Origin: Luzula sylvatica | Taxonomy: Eukaryota > Streptophyta > Magnoliopsida > Poales > Juncaceae | Direction: 5' to 3' | Length of the DNA stretch: 64,000 nt | Assembly: GCA_946800325.1 (NCBI GenBank) | Contig: OX326961.1 | Span: 50,432,293-50,496,292 of the forward strand | Shown here: piece after piece, positions 24,434-35,939 of the stretch | How the letters are laid out: each line of letters starts with the position of its first letter | Numbering within the stretch: position 1 is the stretch's first letter | Made by a program: the position numbers and the translations under genes | Notes under the pieces: generated by a model | Told to the model about the DNA's origin: nothing | Seen by the model: the letters and a program-made list of their open reading frames with translations, nothing else | Databases searched by the model: none

Positions 24434-24508
<75 letters not shown>

Positions 24509-25340
24509 TGTTATATTAACACATTCGAGAAAGAGGTAAATTTTTGCGAAATTATGTTAATATGAAAAGTTGAATTAACGCAAACAAAAAAATCAGACAA
24601 ATATATATATGTGAATGTTTTAAAATAAAAACATAGTATTTGACTGAAGAACAATTATTACGAAAATGAGATAAAAATACAGAAAATATAAAAATACTAA
24701 TTTAAATTCAATGGTCCGCAATAGTAGCAAGATTTTTTTGAATTTTCTATTATATTGAAAATAAAATATTAATATTTAGATATCTCTAACAAATTCTTTA
24801 AATTTGGGTACACGACAGAAAATAAACATGTGATCCTACGTCGAATTAAAAAATCATATTGTCTGATACAAAAATAAGGATGGGTAATTTAGAGTTATTT
24901 TAATTACTATTAACATGTCGGTATTTTTTTTTAATAATAATGAGTTAGTTCTTATATAATTAATAAAAATTAACATTTCTCCAATATTTTTTTTCATGTC
25001 GTTTAATCCGAAAAACATGTTATTGATTATTTTTTTTCATGAATAAATCATATTTTTTATTTAATGAGACGGCAGTACATGATTTTTTTAAATACCACAC
25101 AAACAAGTTCTTCAAAGTCCATTTACATTTGCAAATTTTAATGATAAATATTAAAAGTAAAATTATATTAGTTTACCAGTGAAGAAAAAAGAAATATTAT
25201 AAGTAAAATTATATTAGTGTGTGTAGTAAAAAAAATATAAAAAAAAGAACTCTGAAGTGCTGTTTTAATCTGAAAGATCAATCATATGTTTGTGAAGAAC
25301 CCAGTCTATCACTACTGCACAAATATCTTCATCGTTCATA
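24041..25340. repeat. AT-rich tail of the dispersed block with (AT)n
   Basis: Matches 49590-50400 and 61250-62590 in order. Contains (AT)n of about 75 nt at 24431-24505, versus about 8 nt in the 49980 copy and about 28 nt in the 61660 copy. No coding region supported. Confidence 0.6.
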
Positions 25341-25344
25341 AATT

Positions 25345-25430
25345 TGGGGTGAGAAGAGGCTCGAACTCTCGACCTCAGGATTACTCAATAGCTATGAGGC
25401 CTATGCACTAGCCAACTGCGCCACCAACCC
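25345..25430 (-). pseudogene. tRNA-Met (CAT) pseudogene
   Basis: Minus-strand relative of the tRNA at 62596-62680. An extra A lies in the T-arm (GAGAAGAGG on the plus strand) and there are changes in the acceptor, D and anticodon stems, so folding would be impaired. The 5' and 3' flanks are shared with the other copy, so it was copied as part of the block. Confidence 0.7.
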
Positions 25431-25494
25431 TTTCTTGTTTCATCTCAATCATAAAATTCATGATAGGCATATATTACTATTTATTTGTAGGAAA

Positions 25495-25890
25495 GCAAAT
25501 ATTCTTGTATACAATTCGACCCCTGAAAAAAATCATGATTGTTTTTTTCTTAATTTAGAGGGCTTAATCAGAGAAAAGAATAACAATTATTAGATCCTGA
25601 AATTTCATGTACTGAGCTCAATCAGAAATTAATGCCTAAATGCAGAACAAAGTAAAGTACTAGGAATTAATGGATACTTTGCGATTATTCTCTGCGATTT
25701 GTATGAAGTCCATTCTGATACTGGCATTAATATTTGTAATTTGTGATAAATTGTACGAGAATTAGACGTATGTGTGTCGTTGATGAAATTGAGTTAAAAT
25801 ATGCAGAAAATTATTCATAAAGAAATTAAAAATAAATGCTAATAATAACCAAATAAATTGCTAAATCTAACCTTAAGTAATAGTTCCGCG
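25495..25890 (-). pseudogene. Eaf7-like 5'-UTR/intron fragment without coding exons
   Basis: Matches 10705-11060 (5'-UTR intron and part of the leader, including CCTTAAGTAATAGTTCCGCG), but no coding exon follows on the minus side. The upstream side (25891-26000) differs from the other copies: GATTGATTGGAGAGAAAAAG and a purine-rich stretch. Confidence 0.6.
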
Positions 25891-26089
25891 TTCGTCGATT
25901 GATTGGAGAGAAAAAGAAAGGAAGGAAGCGCGAGAGAGGGTTCACTGGAACTGGAGAGATCCTTCAACACTCAAATCTTCTCACCATTGAGTCAAACTGG
26001 AGGTATCCTTTTGGTTCCGGACTATTCATTGCCCAATAAGAAAGTACAGGGGCTTCTTAATGAGCTTATCTTAAATCTAAATCTTATTC

Positions 26090-26430
26090 AAAACTTTTAA
26101 GGAATTATTAATGCATAATACATTTGTGGTTCATCCTTGCAAAAGAAATATTCAGACAGAAGAATGGAACATGGTTTAGCACTAGTGAAATTTTTTAAGT
26201 TTTTGAATGCTTAGTTTGAAGTACAGTGCCGACCAAATTGCAGTCAACAAAGAGATTTGATACATGTATTTCAAGATTTTATAACCAATAATATTATTTA
26301 GTAAAAATGCATGCATGTGAACTTAATTTAGCCATATTCATGGCACACAAATTTTGTGCTCCAATTATGGGCCTTATATGGAAATTATAAGCCCAATATT
26401 CCAATCCAAATATAAGCCTAACGATCACAC
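26090..26430. repeat. Dispersed repeat, pairs with 1920-2230 and beyond
   Basis: Shares GAATTAATGCATAATAC, the AGACAGAAGAA stretch and CAGTGCCGACCAAATTGC with the first copy. No gene seen. Confidence 0.5.
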
Positions 26431-26435
26431 ATACG

Positions 26436-27044
26436 TAGGGGTGTCAATGGTGTGGATATTGCCCGAACCGACCCGAACCGTATCCGAAAAAATATCCGGA
26501 TCCGAAAAAAAAACCGGATCCATTCGGATCTGGGTCAGAACCATATCCATATTTTCGGATCCGGATTCGGATCTGGTACGTTATTTTCAGTCGGATCCGG
26601 ATAGTATCCGGATCCGAATAAATTTTGAAAATACCATGCAAAAAAAATTAATTGGATTTTTGTTTTTACTGGATTCGGATCTGGTACGTTTTTTTTTATT
26701 TAATTGGATTCTTGTTTTTACTTTAGATTTGTTTCATATTGTCAGAGATATACCATGCAAAAAAAATTAAAATCTTTTTTATTTTCCTCTAATTAATAAT
26801 TACCACTCTAATCTTAAAAATAAACTGTATCCGTTTTATATAGATTTTTTTTTTTTTATATTTCAGTATCGTAGTATCCGTTTTAATATCCGAATATAAA
26901 CCGTATCCGTATCCGACAATATCCGAACCGTATTCGTATCCGGATCCGAGTAATTCTGTATCCGAATCTGTATCCGAAAAAAAATATGGGTATGAATCTG
27001 GTTCGACCACTATCCGAACCGTATCCGAACCATTGACACCCCTA
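26436..27044. mobile_element. hAT-like MITE with TAGGGGTGTCAATGG termini, 609 bp
   Basis: Inverted termini TAGGGGTGTCAATGG / CCATTGACACCCCTA, flanked by exact 8-bp direct repeats CACATACG (26428-26435 and 27045-27052). The interior is built from degenerate ATCCGGATCC and CCGAACCGTATCC words on both sides of an AT-rich middle. It has no transposase. 8-bp duplications and TAGGG ends fit hAT. Confidence 0.88.
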
Positions 27045-27381
27045 CACATACGGTATTTTCTTTCACCTCTTTTTCATGAGGTGTGGATACCTTTGTGTGA
27101 TCAAATGGATAAATAAATAGATGTTATTTGGTAGTTGCTTTTCCATCATTCTAAATGTTTGTTGTTATCTACATTTATGTTAGATCTGTTTACAAATTAT
27201 ATGTTGATGCTTCCAAATTCCAATTATGCGAATTATTGTTTCTGAGATATTGGTGAAAATTAATTAAACATATTTCATATGAGAAAGGGGAACAAAAACT
27301 GAACTGAGAGACACAAGAACTAAAGCAATAATATTTTAATTATTTTTGAAAAAGGCTAGCAAATTGATATGCCTTGTGTAA

Positions 27382-27548
27382 TCTCCCTCTCCCATTAAAA
27401 GTTGGATACTGAGAATATGGTGAGGCCACGTCACCAGTACTGTTCACTGCCGGGTACTGTTCACTGTCATTTACTGTTTACAACCGGTACTGTTCACAAT
27501 CGGTACTGTTCACGTTACTGTTTAATTAGGTACTGTTCATATTTTACT

Positions 27549-27584
<36 letters not shown>

Positions 27585-27963
27585 GTATGCCTTGTATTCT
27601 AAATAAAATATTTGAATTTTTCTTTTGGAACATATGATATGTTTTGAGGAGGAAAAAAATTTGTATTTATTGCATAATACTTGTGAGACTATTTAATATC
27701 AGATTTTTTTTTTTAAATTAACATTTATGAAGATTACTTTTGTTTTGCACTTATAACGTTTTAGATAAAATTATTATTTTATAATCATAACAAATTTTGA
27801 AAAATCCCAGTGAAGCGCGAGAAATATTTCTATTTTCTTATCAAATAATATATTTCGCAGCGAAATAATATATCAAATAATATATAAAATTATTACTTTT
27901 GCTTATTATATTATTTCTTATCAAATAATATATCCCGCAGCGAAGCGCGGGCTATTTTCCTAG
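27382..27963 (+). mobile_element. Non-autonomous Helitron, 582 bp
   Basis: Starts TCTCCCTCTCCCATTAAAAG after an A and ends with the hairpin CCCGCAGCGAAGCGCGGG, then CTATTTTCCTAG before a T. This is Helitron anatomy: TC start, 3' hairpin, CTRR end, insertion between A and T, no target-site duplication. GCCACGTCAC near the start is also common in plant Helitrons. Inside are TACTGTTCAC repeats (27437-27550), a T run of about 32, and a decayed copy of the terminal hairpin at about 27855. Confidence 0.75.
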
Positions 27964-28926
27964 TATATATAAAAGAAAAGTAGTAAGAGATTACAATGAT
28001 GGTGGATATGATAGGCCCTCACCTAGCCAGCTTGCCCTAAAATCGACACTAGCCCTAAAAGAAAAGTAGTAAGAGATTACAAGGGATATAGATGGTTTTT
28101 AGGGTTTGTTATTTTTATTGTCTTTTGAAAATATGATAGATGATGAGACTAAATGAAAAATTTAAATAGGGAGTGTAAGTATAAATTATAAAACTAATTA
28201 TAGGAATAGATTATGTGAAAGAAAATACAAAATAAATTGTAAAAGTTTAACTGTTAAATGAAAAAAAATCATTAGAAAAGAGTATATAAATCCTCCCCAA
28301 TTTCTCTAAAAAAATTAAAATATCCAGGACAACACGAATTAAAATATGGCTAAATTCACATGCATGCATTTGTTGAACTAGTATGCAAATAAATAATATT
28401 GTTGATGAAATTTTCATATGCATGCATGAAATCTTTTTGTTGACTGTAATTTGGTCGGCACTATAATTCAAACTAAGCATTCAAAAACTTGAACTGATTC
28501 ACAAGTTATTTTTCTCAAGCACTATATTTTCGCTTCCTCTGGCGGGGCGGATGGTATCTCGACTCTAGCGCACGCAAACAATTACGTGACAGCCCACCTC
28601 CATTCTCTCTCTCCTCCTATATCCCTTACTCAAGTAAGAACCAGATACGCATGGGTAGCGATGCAAGTCTTTCTATTATAATATTGGTCAAAGTGAAATA
28701 CACGCGCACCGTCACATCTAAACCTCAATTTCGATCTTGGTCTCTCTCGAACAAATAACCCTCTCTCAATCTCTCTCGATCTCCCTCTATCTCGGTCTTT
28801 TTCCTTCACTCTCAATACATGTACTCAGTTTCAAAGATATGCGATTAAAGAGAACGAAGCATCACAACAGAGGCGATATTCAGTCCCATACACGTACTCA
28901 GGTTATATTAACACATTCGAGAGAGG
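27964..28926. other. Repeat-derived intergenic sequence
   Basis: Contains pieces matching the Eaf7 block flank (about 28160-28310, compare 11340-11490) and the tail region (28730-28900, compare 24250-24410). No gene supported. Confidence 0.5.
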
Positions 28927-29285
28927 CAAATTTGAGCGAAATTATGTCAATATGAAAAGCTGAATTAACGCAAACAAAAAAAAACCAGACAAATCTATAT
29001 ATGTGAATGTTTTAAAATAAAAAAACATAGTATTTGACTGAAGAACTATTATTATGAAAATGAGATAAAAATACAGAAATATAAAAATACTAATTTAAAT
29101 TCAATGCAAATTTGAGCGAAATTATGTTAATATGAAAAGCTGAATTAACGCAAACAAAAAAAAACCAGACAAATCTATATATGTGAATGTTTTAAAATAA
29201 AAAACATAGTATTTGACTGAAGAACTATTATTATGAAAATGAGATAAAAATACAGAAATATAAAAATACTAATTTAAATTCAATG
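28927..29285. repeat. 180-bp tandem duplication
   Basis: The sequence from CAAATTTGAGCGAAATTATG at 28927 is repeated from 29107 with only a few changes (period 180). It occurs once at 24541, 50034 and 61757, so the duplication is local. Confidence 0.85.
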
Positions 29286-29805
29286 GTCCACAATAGTAGC
29301 AAGATTTTTTTTGAATTTTCTATTATATTGAAAATAAAATAGTAATATTTATATATCTCTAACAAATTCTTTGAGTTTGTGTACACGAAACAAAAGAAAC
29401 ATGTGATCCTACGTTGAATGAAAAAATCATATTATCTGATATAATAAGGATGGGTAATTTACAGTTATTTTGATTACTGTTAACATGTGGGTCAATTTTT
29501 TTAATTAATGTAAATTCTTTATTTCTCCTTACCAATCAGTGGAGGGAGACTTTGTAAGCTCTTTTTATTTATTTAAATGACAACAAGACAACTAATTCGG
29601 TTCCTTAATTCAAAAATTGTTTGCATTGTCACTATTATTATATTTATTTTTATTCAAGTCTTATATCATATAATTAAATTCTAATCAAAACTCTAATATT
29701 GTTTTAAATTACTTCCTTGTTAATTTCGAATCAAACATAAAGGTATATATATTTTTATAAATTGCTAACATATTTATTGAATTTGATAGATTTTCCAGAA
29801 GTATA

Positions 29806-30323
29806 AAATTAGTTATAAAATCAAGCATTAAATGTGTCAATTAAGTTGTGGGTCTTTGATGTGTAGAATATTGTGGTGGTGATTCTATTTTCTATGATGA
29901 GCTGAATTAGAAGATCCACATTAGGAAGCCCAAAAGGCATGTCTTTTGTGAAAATATGTCTTGTGGCTATATAAGCAATTTGGTCCCAAGTACATATGAT
30001 GATGAGATAATGTTCTATTCTTAATTTTGCCCCATTAACATTAGAGAGAGAGAGATTCATTAGAGAAAATCAAAATGACTCTAAATTGGACATCATAAAG
30101 TACTTGAAATCCATTTCTTGCAACTAAGGCTTCATGAACGCAACAACGGTGATTGCGCGACATCAATTCGGACGGATTTCATACGCTTCCGCATAGGGTT
30201 AAGGTACGGTTTTGATTAAGATTATTCGGTTGAATTCACATAGTTATTACGGTCCGTTTGTACGGGCAAATTTAATTTATTTATTCACGGGACGGTGCCG
30301 GATCGTGGCCGCTGCCCCAAACA
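29806..30323 (+). repeat. LTR-like terminal repeat (family X), plus orientation
   Basis: About 518 bp shared with 32293-32848 and 50807-51326, ending CGTGGCCGCTGCCCCAAACA. The copy at 50807-51326 is followed by a tRNA-Met-type primer-binding site, hence the LTR reading. The left border is uncertain: no TG start found where similarity begins. Confidence 0.6.
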
Positions 30324-30344
30324 ATAAGCATTGTATTGCTCACC

Positions 30345-32054
30345 AAAATAACCGAATAATAATAATAAATTTAATTAAAGGTTATCCCCATCATCAAGAT
30401 ATTCATTTTCCGTTAATATTTTGACTTTGGCCAATCATATTAACTTCTTATTGATATCATGGCGTAGTAATCAAGCATTGATAATTAATTAACGTGTCAA
30501 CAAATTAACCTTCTTTTGGGCCGATAAATAAATCACACGTAAAACCGAATAATTATCACACACTTATTACCACAGATGCATATGAAATTATATTGAATAA
30601 TGCCTTCCTTTGGGCCGGTCAATATTTAAATAATATCATACACATATCCGTTTATATTCTAAAATATAATTAATTTCAATACGAGATGTCACTTTGACGA
30701 CATGTTGCTGACCTTAATTAATTTTAAAACACATACCTTAAACCTTTTAATTAAACTTAAAGTTATACCATAATATGGATAATTTCCTTAATTTTAATAT
30801 TCAAAATTTTAATATTCTGAATTTAAATGTCCATAATTTCCATGTTCCAAATTTTCATATTTAGAATTTCCAAATTCGGAATTTTCCTCCTTCGGATTTC
30901 AATATCCGGAATTTCCAGATTCTACACTTGATTCGGAATTCCAATTCCATACTTTAATTGTCCAGAATTTCCAGATTCCAGGTTTTATATATCCTTTCAA
31001 AACCAGAATATGAAATCGTAAATTTAAATCTCAGTTTTTATTTCCCAGATTTATATATTCTGGATTTGAAATATCTTGAGAAAACCGGAATATTGAATCC
31101 AAAATCTATTTCCCAATTTTTCTTTTCCTTATTCAAATCCAAACTTTAATATCCGTAATCTTATATTCCGATTTTACATATTCGGAACTTGTAATTTCGG
31201 ATTTTCATAAACTTAACAAACCGAAATTTCAAATCCAAATTTCAAATTGACCCTAATAATCAGGTATTCAATTCCAGTCTCTTCCTAAACCAAAAGTCAC
31301 GACCAAAAGAAATGACCTTTCATGATTAACTCTTTAATTGACTTATTAGATCAGAGAGAAACATCCTATACATAGGGCCAAAAGTTATGTATATCTACTA
31401 TACACCTTTTCAAGCAGAAAACTGCATGCACCTTTTCAGTATTCTGTTGAAACGAAATTGCTAAATCGTTCCAACCGACTTCAAACCTTCACGAAAGTTG
31501 TAGATAATCTTATTATATTTCCATCACAATTTGGCTCTGCCCAATTGGAGTTCGGATGCGAAAGTTATGACGGTTTTACTAACCGTATATCAAATTGTCG
31601 TACCCTTTCGGTATTCCTTTAAAACGACACTGATACATCGCTCAAATGAAAAATATTTCTTTATGAAAGTTCTAGATAATCTTATTATCTATCCAACCCA
31701 ATTTGAACCATTCAAATTGAAGTCGTTATCTGAAATTTATACTAGTTTTACCGTTGATCCAAAATTGTATTTCCATCAGCATTATTTTCGGAATTTCGCC
31801 GATGGTGACCGAATACCGAACGAAAATCATCATTCAGTCCCGAATTGAACAGATAGTGTGAGGGAAAGTATAACTTTTCCAAAGAACTTTTCTTTCTCTC
31901 AAAATCAAACGTCTCGGTTATGACCCGTTTCGATAAAAATCGAAATTTCCTGAAATTAATCAAAATTGGACGAGAGAAATCGTGCTGAACACTATATACT
32001 TCGTTTCCCTTCTATTTAAACTGTGATTCATCATAGTTTCGCTCTGATATCAAT
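30345..32054 (-). mobile_element. Internal region of the family X LTR element, minus orientation
   Basis: Reverse complement of the internal region at 51327-53200. It includes the degenerate TCCAGAATTTCC-rich stretch (30790-31160), a diverged solo-LTR-like piece ending at 31778, and at 32041-32052 a sequence whose complement is TGATATCAGAGC, one mismatch from the tRNA-Met primer-binding site. No gag or pol was seen. Confidence 0.65.
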
Positions 32055-32152
32055 TGTTGGGGCAGCGGCAACGATCCGGCACCGCCCCGTGAATAAAAAT
32101 AATTAAATTTGTCCGTACAAACGGACCGTAATAACTATGTGAATTCAACCGA
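32055..32152 (-). repeat. Truncated 3' end of family X LTR, minus orientation
   Basis: TGTTGGGGCAGCGGC... is the reverse complement of the LTR end at 51326, stopping after about 98 bp. Together with the primer-binding site next to it, this is the 5'-LTR/PBS joint of a minus-strand element. Confidence 0.7.
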
Positions 32153-32292
32153 ATAATCGTAATAACTATGTGAATAATCTTAATAATCGTAATAACAATT
32201 ATTGGAACATTATTTCAACATTGGACTTATATGTAAATTATTATGTATTGTAATATTGTCATTTAAATGCTTATTAATATAGTGACCAATTT

Positions 32293-32524
32293 TAGTTATA
32301 AAATTAAGCATTAAATGTGTCAATTAAGTTGTGGGTCTTTGATGTGTAGAATATTGTGGTGGTGATTCTATTTTCTATGATGGGCTGAATTAGAAGATCC
32401 ACATTAGGAAGCCCAAAAGACATATCTTTTGTGAAAATATGTCTTGTGGCTATATATGCAATTTGGTCCCAAATACATATGATGATGAGATGATGTTCCA
32501 TTCTTAATTTTGCCCCATTAAGAT

Positions 32525-32582
<58 letters not shown>

Positions 32583-32848
32583 CATTAGAGAAAATCAAAT
32601 GGATTCTAAATTGGACATCATAAAGTACTTGGAATTCATTTCTTGCAACTAAGGCTTCATGAACGCAACAACGGTGATGGCGCGACATCAATTCGGACGG
32701 ATTCCATACGCTTCCGCATACGGTTAAGGTACGGTTTTGATTAAGATTATTCGGTTGAATTCACATAGTTATTACGGTCCGTTTGTACGGGTAAATTTAA
32801 TTTATTTATTCACGGGGCGGTGCCGGATCGTGGCCGCCGCCCCAAACA
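32293..32848 (+). repeat. LTR-like terminal repeat (family X) with expanded (GA)n
   Basis: Third plus-oriented copy. It carries (GA)n of about 56 nt at 32525-32580, where other copies have about 10 nt. It ends CCCCAAACA at 32848 and abuts a LINE fragment. Confidence 0.6.
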
Positions 32849-33185
32849 GTAATGGGGTTGGTTGTCGGTGGTCAAGAAGGAGTTGTAGAGAGGTATTAAA
32901 TTTTTTAAATCCTGGATAAAGAAGGAGGTTAGGTTTGTTGGAATATTAATGAGGTCCCCCGCCCCTTGTATGTTAAATAGTTGTCGCATTGTTACCGCCC
33001 ATTGAGACTCATTTTCAAAGTCAATTTTGTAGAGCCATCTTAGCGCGAATGCTTGATTTTGCTTAGTAATGTCTATTATCGCTATTCCTCCATTTACCTT
33101 TGGTAGACAAACCCCGCTCCAATTCACAAGACAATGACCATCCGAGATTTCGTTTTTGCCTTTCCAAAAGAAAGCGAACTATTTT
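32849..33185 (-). pseudogene. LINE pol fragment (minus strand)
   Basis: Minus-strand frame with NWSGVCLPKVNGGIAIIDI and NQAFALRWLYKI, the region after the reverse transcriptase in plant LINEs (W..VC.PK..GG..I.D). It is cut on one side by the family X repeat and decays on the other. Confidence 0.75.
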
Positions 33186-33375
33186 ATTTTGAAGAAAATT
33201 TGTCTATTTTAATTACATGAGGTCTCTTCCATGCTAACAAATACTTAGCTGTATATGAAAGTAAAAAAATATAAAAAAGAACAGAACTCAGAAGTGTAGT
33301 TCTAATCTGAAAGATCAGATGAATGTGAAGACCCCAGTCTATCACTAATGCACAAATATGTTCATGGTTCAAATT

Positions 33376-33447
33376 TGGGGTGAGAGAGGCTCGAACTCTC
33401 GACCTCAGGATTACTCAATAGCTGTGAGACCTACGCGCTAGCCAACC
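33376..33447 (-). pseudogene. tRNA-Met (CAT) pseudogene, 5' truncated
   Basis: The 3' two thirds of the tRNA at 62596-62680 are kept (T-arm, anticodon CAT). The 5' acceptor strand and part of the D-arm are lost after GCCAACC. Confidence 0.7.
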
Positions 33448-33449
33448 CT

Positions 33450-35149
33450 TTGTTGTGAATTTAATTACCAAGTCCACAGTGCATTTCAAGATTTTATAAC
33501 CAATATTATTTAGTAAAAATGCATCCATGTGAATTTAATTTAGCCATATTCATGAGGTGTGGATCCCTTTGTGTGATCAAATGGATAAATAAATAGATGT
33601 TATTTGGTAGTTACTTTTCCATCATTCTAAATAGTTGTTGTTATCAATATTTATATTAGATCTGTTTACAAATTATATCTTGATGCTTCCAATTATGCGA
33701 ATTATTGTTTCCGAGATATTGGTGAAAATTAATAAAACATATTTCATATGAGAAAGGAGAACAAAAAATGAAAATATGTGTCGACGAAGAAGAGATGGAA
33801 GAGAAAAAAGACGGGGCGTACAAAAAATGAAGAAGAAGAGGTATGCGAGAGACGCAAGACCAAAAGAAAAAATAATTTTACATGTGCGGAAAAAGAAAAC
33901 CAAGGGATATTGATGATTCTTTGGGTTTTTTCTGTCTATTGTCTTTTGAAAATAGGATAGATGAGCTTAAAGGGAGAATTAATTTAGGGAGTGTTGGTAT
34001 AAATTATAAACTGAGTATAGGAATAGTCGAATAGATTATGTGAAAGAAAACAGAAAAATAAATTGTAGAAGTTTAATTGTTAAAAAGAAAAAAATCATTA
34101 GAAAAGAGTATATAAACTCTCTCCAATTTCTCTAAAAATAAATAAATTAAAATGTCCGGCACAATACAAACTACTATTGTTCGGCGATGAGCCCGCACCT
34201 AGTGTTTGGATTTCATGTGGCAAGGAGTTATGTGATTGTTTGTAGAACATAACAAAATACAAAATAAAATGTTAAGATATTTACTACGAACAAAATACAA
34301 AATAAAATGTTACGGTATCTAGAGCATAAGCAAAAAAAAAAATCTAGTTTATGTTGTTTCCTTTAATACTACTTATATCGTATTTGTCCCTTCTGAATTT
34401 CAATTTTATCAAATTTGTCCAATATATTTTCTCTCGAATGCAAGAAAGAGAGGCTCCATATCGACCAGTGAATGACTTACGTCCATTAGCTCATTTAAAG
34501 ATATCTTTAGAATATCATTTGATTATGTAATTTGTGGTTAATTAGGCACAATTATGTTGGATAATGTTTAATTATCTTGGGTTATGATTAATTGAAACTA
34601 GATAAGGATCAATTTGAGATGTTCGCTCTCGAAAAAGACCATAGTGCACAAAATTATTTTCGATGCTCCAAGTAAAATATTTGTTCTCAATATTGTTTTA
34701 CTGTGTTAATTTGCTTTAGTTTGGTTATTATGGCGAGGGGATCCGGTATATCCAATGAAGTGATATAGAACCTTAATTTCACGATTCATTGTCTTTCTCG
34801 GCGTTAATAATTATCTATTTCAATAATATAAAGCATCATTGTTAAATTATCCTTGTCTAGTTAACAATTATTTAAAAGTAAGAAGACATATAAATAGAGG
34901 GAAAATTATACTATTCCCCCCAAATTCACCCACCATATCGTGATGGAGTAAGCATGACATCATTTTGTCATGCTTACCAATTCACCCACCCAAAATCAAT
35001 TTTGCCAATATTCATACCGTGTTCTAGTTTATTAAAACAAAATCTAACAAAATTATTCAACAAATAGAAAATATTTAAAAAAAAATCAACAAAAATAAAT
35101 GCAAATTAGGTCATGGAGAAGACCCAATAGTCATGCCTTTCGACAAAAC
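33450..35149. other. Repeat-rich intergenic region, no gene seen
   Basis: 33540-34140 resembles 27070-27350 and 28100-28310. About 34360-34430 resembles the block tail (24105-24175). 34920-34990 resembles 2220-2310. The rest is unassigned AT-rich sequence. Confidence 0.45.
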
Positions 35150-35166
35150 TCAAAACATGATATTTT

Positions 35167-35606
35167 GAGGGTTATGGAGAGGGCTTAATATCCCCCTTCC
35201 ATAATTAATTTTTTTTATATATATAGAGGTTTAAATAATTACAAGAATCACTGTTTTTTAAGTACCCTTTTTAGTACAATTAAAAACAGAAAATAAAAAC
35301 GATCTAATCATTTCTTGGATTCCGGGATTGATAAAAATCCGTAATCCGTTTCTTTTGCATGTAGAGTGAGAAACCGGTAGTTGAAATGCTGTGATCCCCA
35401 CAGATCCGGTACTTCGATTCCTCCTCTCGAGTCTCAGTATTTAAGACCCGTCTCCTCTCCGCGCAGGGTTTAGTGAGAGAAGCGACTCTTCTTTCCTCTT
35501 TTAGAGTGCTATGTAGTTTCAAAGCTCTTCTTTCTTCTTTTTTGACCTGCATCTATCTTCTTCCCTGTCGTTCTCTTTGCATGTCGCGGATAACCTTTTG
35601 CCTGCT
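35167..35606 (-). other. 440-bp insertion flanked by 17-bp direct repeats; encodes a small basic frame
   Basis: TCAAAACATGATATTTT occurs at 35150-35166 and 35607-35623, and once, with differences, in the equivalent places at about 9354 and 56440. The insert is less AT-rich than its surroundings. On the minus strand it contains an 82-codon frame (35552-35304) that is Arg/Lys/Glu-rich and ends QKKRITDFYQSRNPRND. The IxxFY spacing resembles a PCNA-interacting (PIP) box. There is no poly(A) at either edge, so simple retroposition is not shown. It may be a captured host-gene piece; the gene is not recognised. Confidence 0.5.
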
Positions 35607-35623
35607 TCAAAACATGATATTTT

Positions 35624-35939
35624 GGTTCGTATTTCTCTTTTGGTCCTCCTCTAATATCTCAATAGTCATTTTCCTGATTATTGATCTTGACATAATTATA
35701 TTAATTCACTATATAAATTATGACTACGAATATAAATGTATCGTGTATATATAGGAATGAATAAATGAACTCTCAAACAATAATATCTAACAAACTTGTT
35801 ATTCATTATTTATGTATGCATGAGAATTTAGAAGGTCATGCATGATTAATGGTCTTTTTCGTATCATGCTATATGAGTGACCCTTGTTTTGAAAATATTC
35901 AAACTAAAAACAATAAAAAAAATGTAGAAAAATAAAACA
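35624..35939. repeat. Block fragment matching 9375-9720
   Basis: TATTTTGGTTCGTATTTCTC... to GAGATCATAAAAT follows the left part of the Eaf7 block, then joins the repeat that pairs with 2838-3294. No gene. Confidence 0.6.

Noticed and set aside
24431..24505. Long (AT)n as an origin or cruciform signal
   Set aside because: Length varies from about 8 to 75 nt among copies of the same repeat; ordinary microsatellite variation.
25345..25430. tRNA-derived SINE
   Set aside because: Flanks are shared on both sides with the other copies and no own target duplication was found; copied as part of a block.
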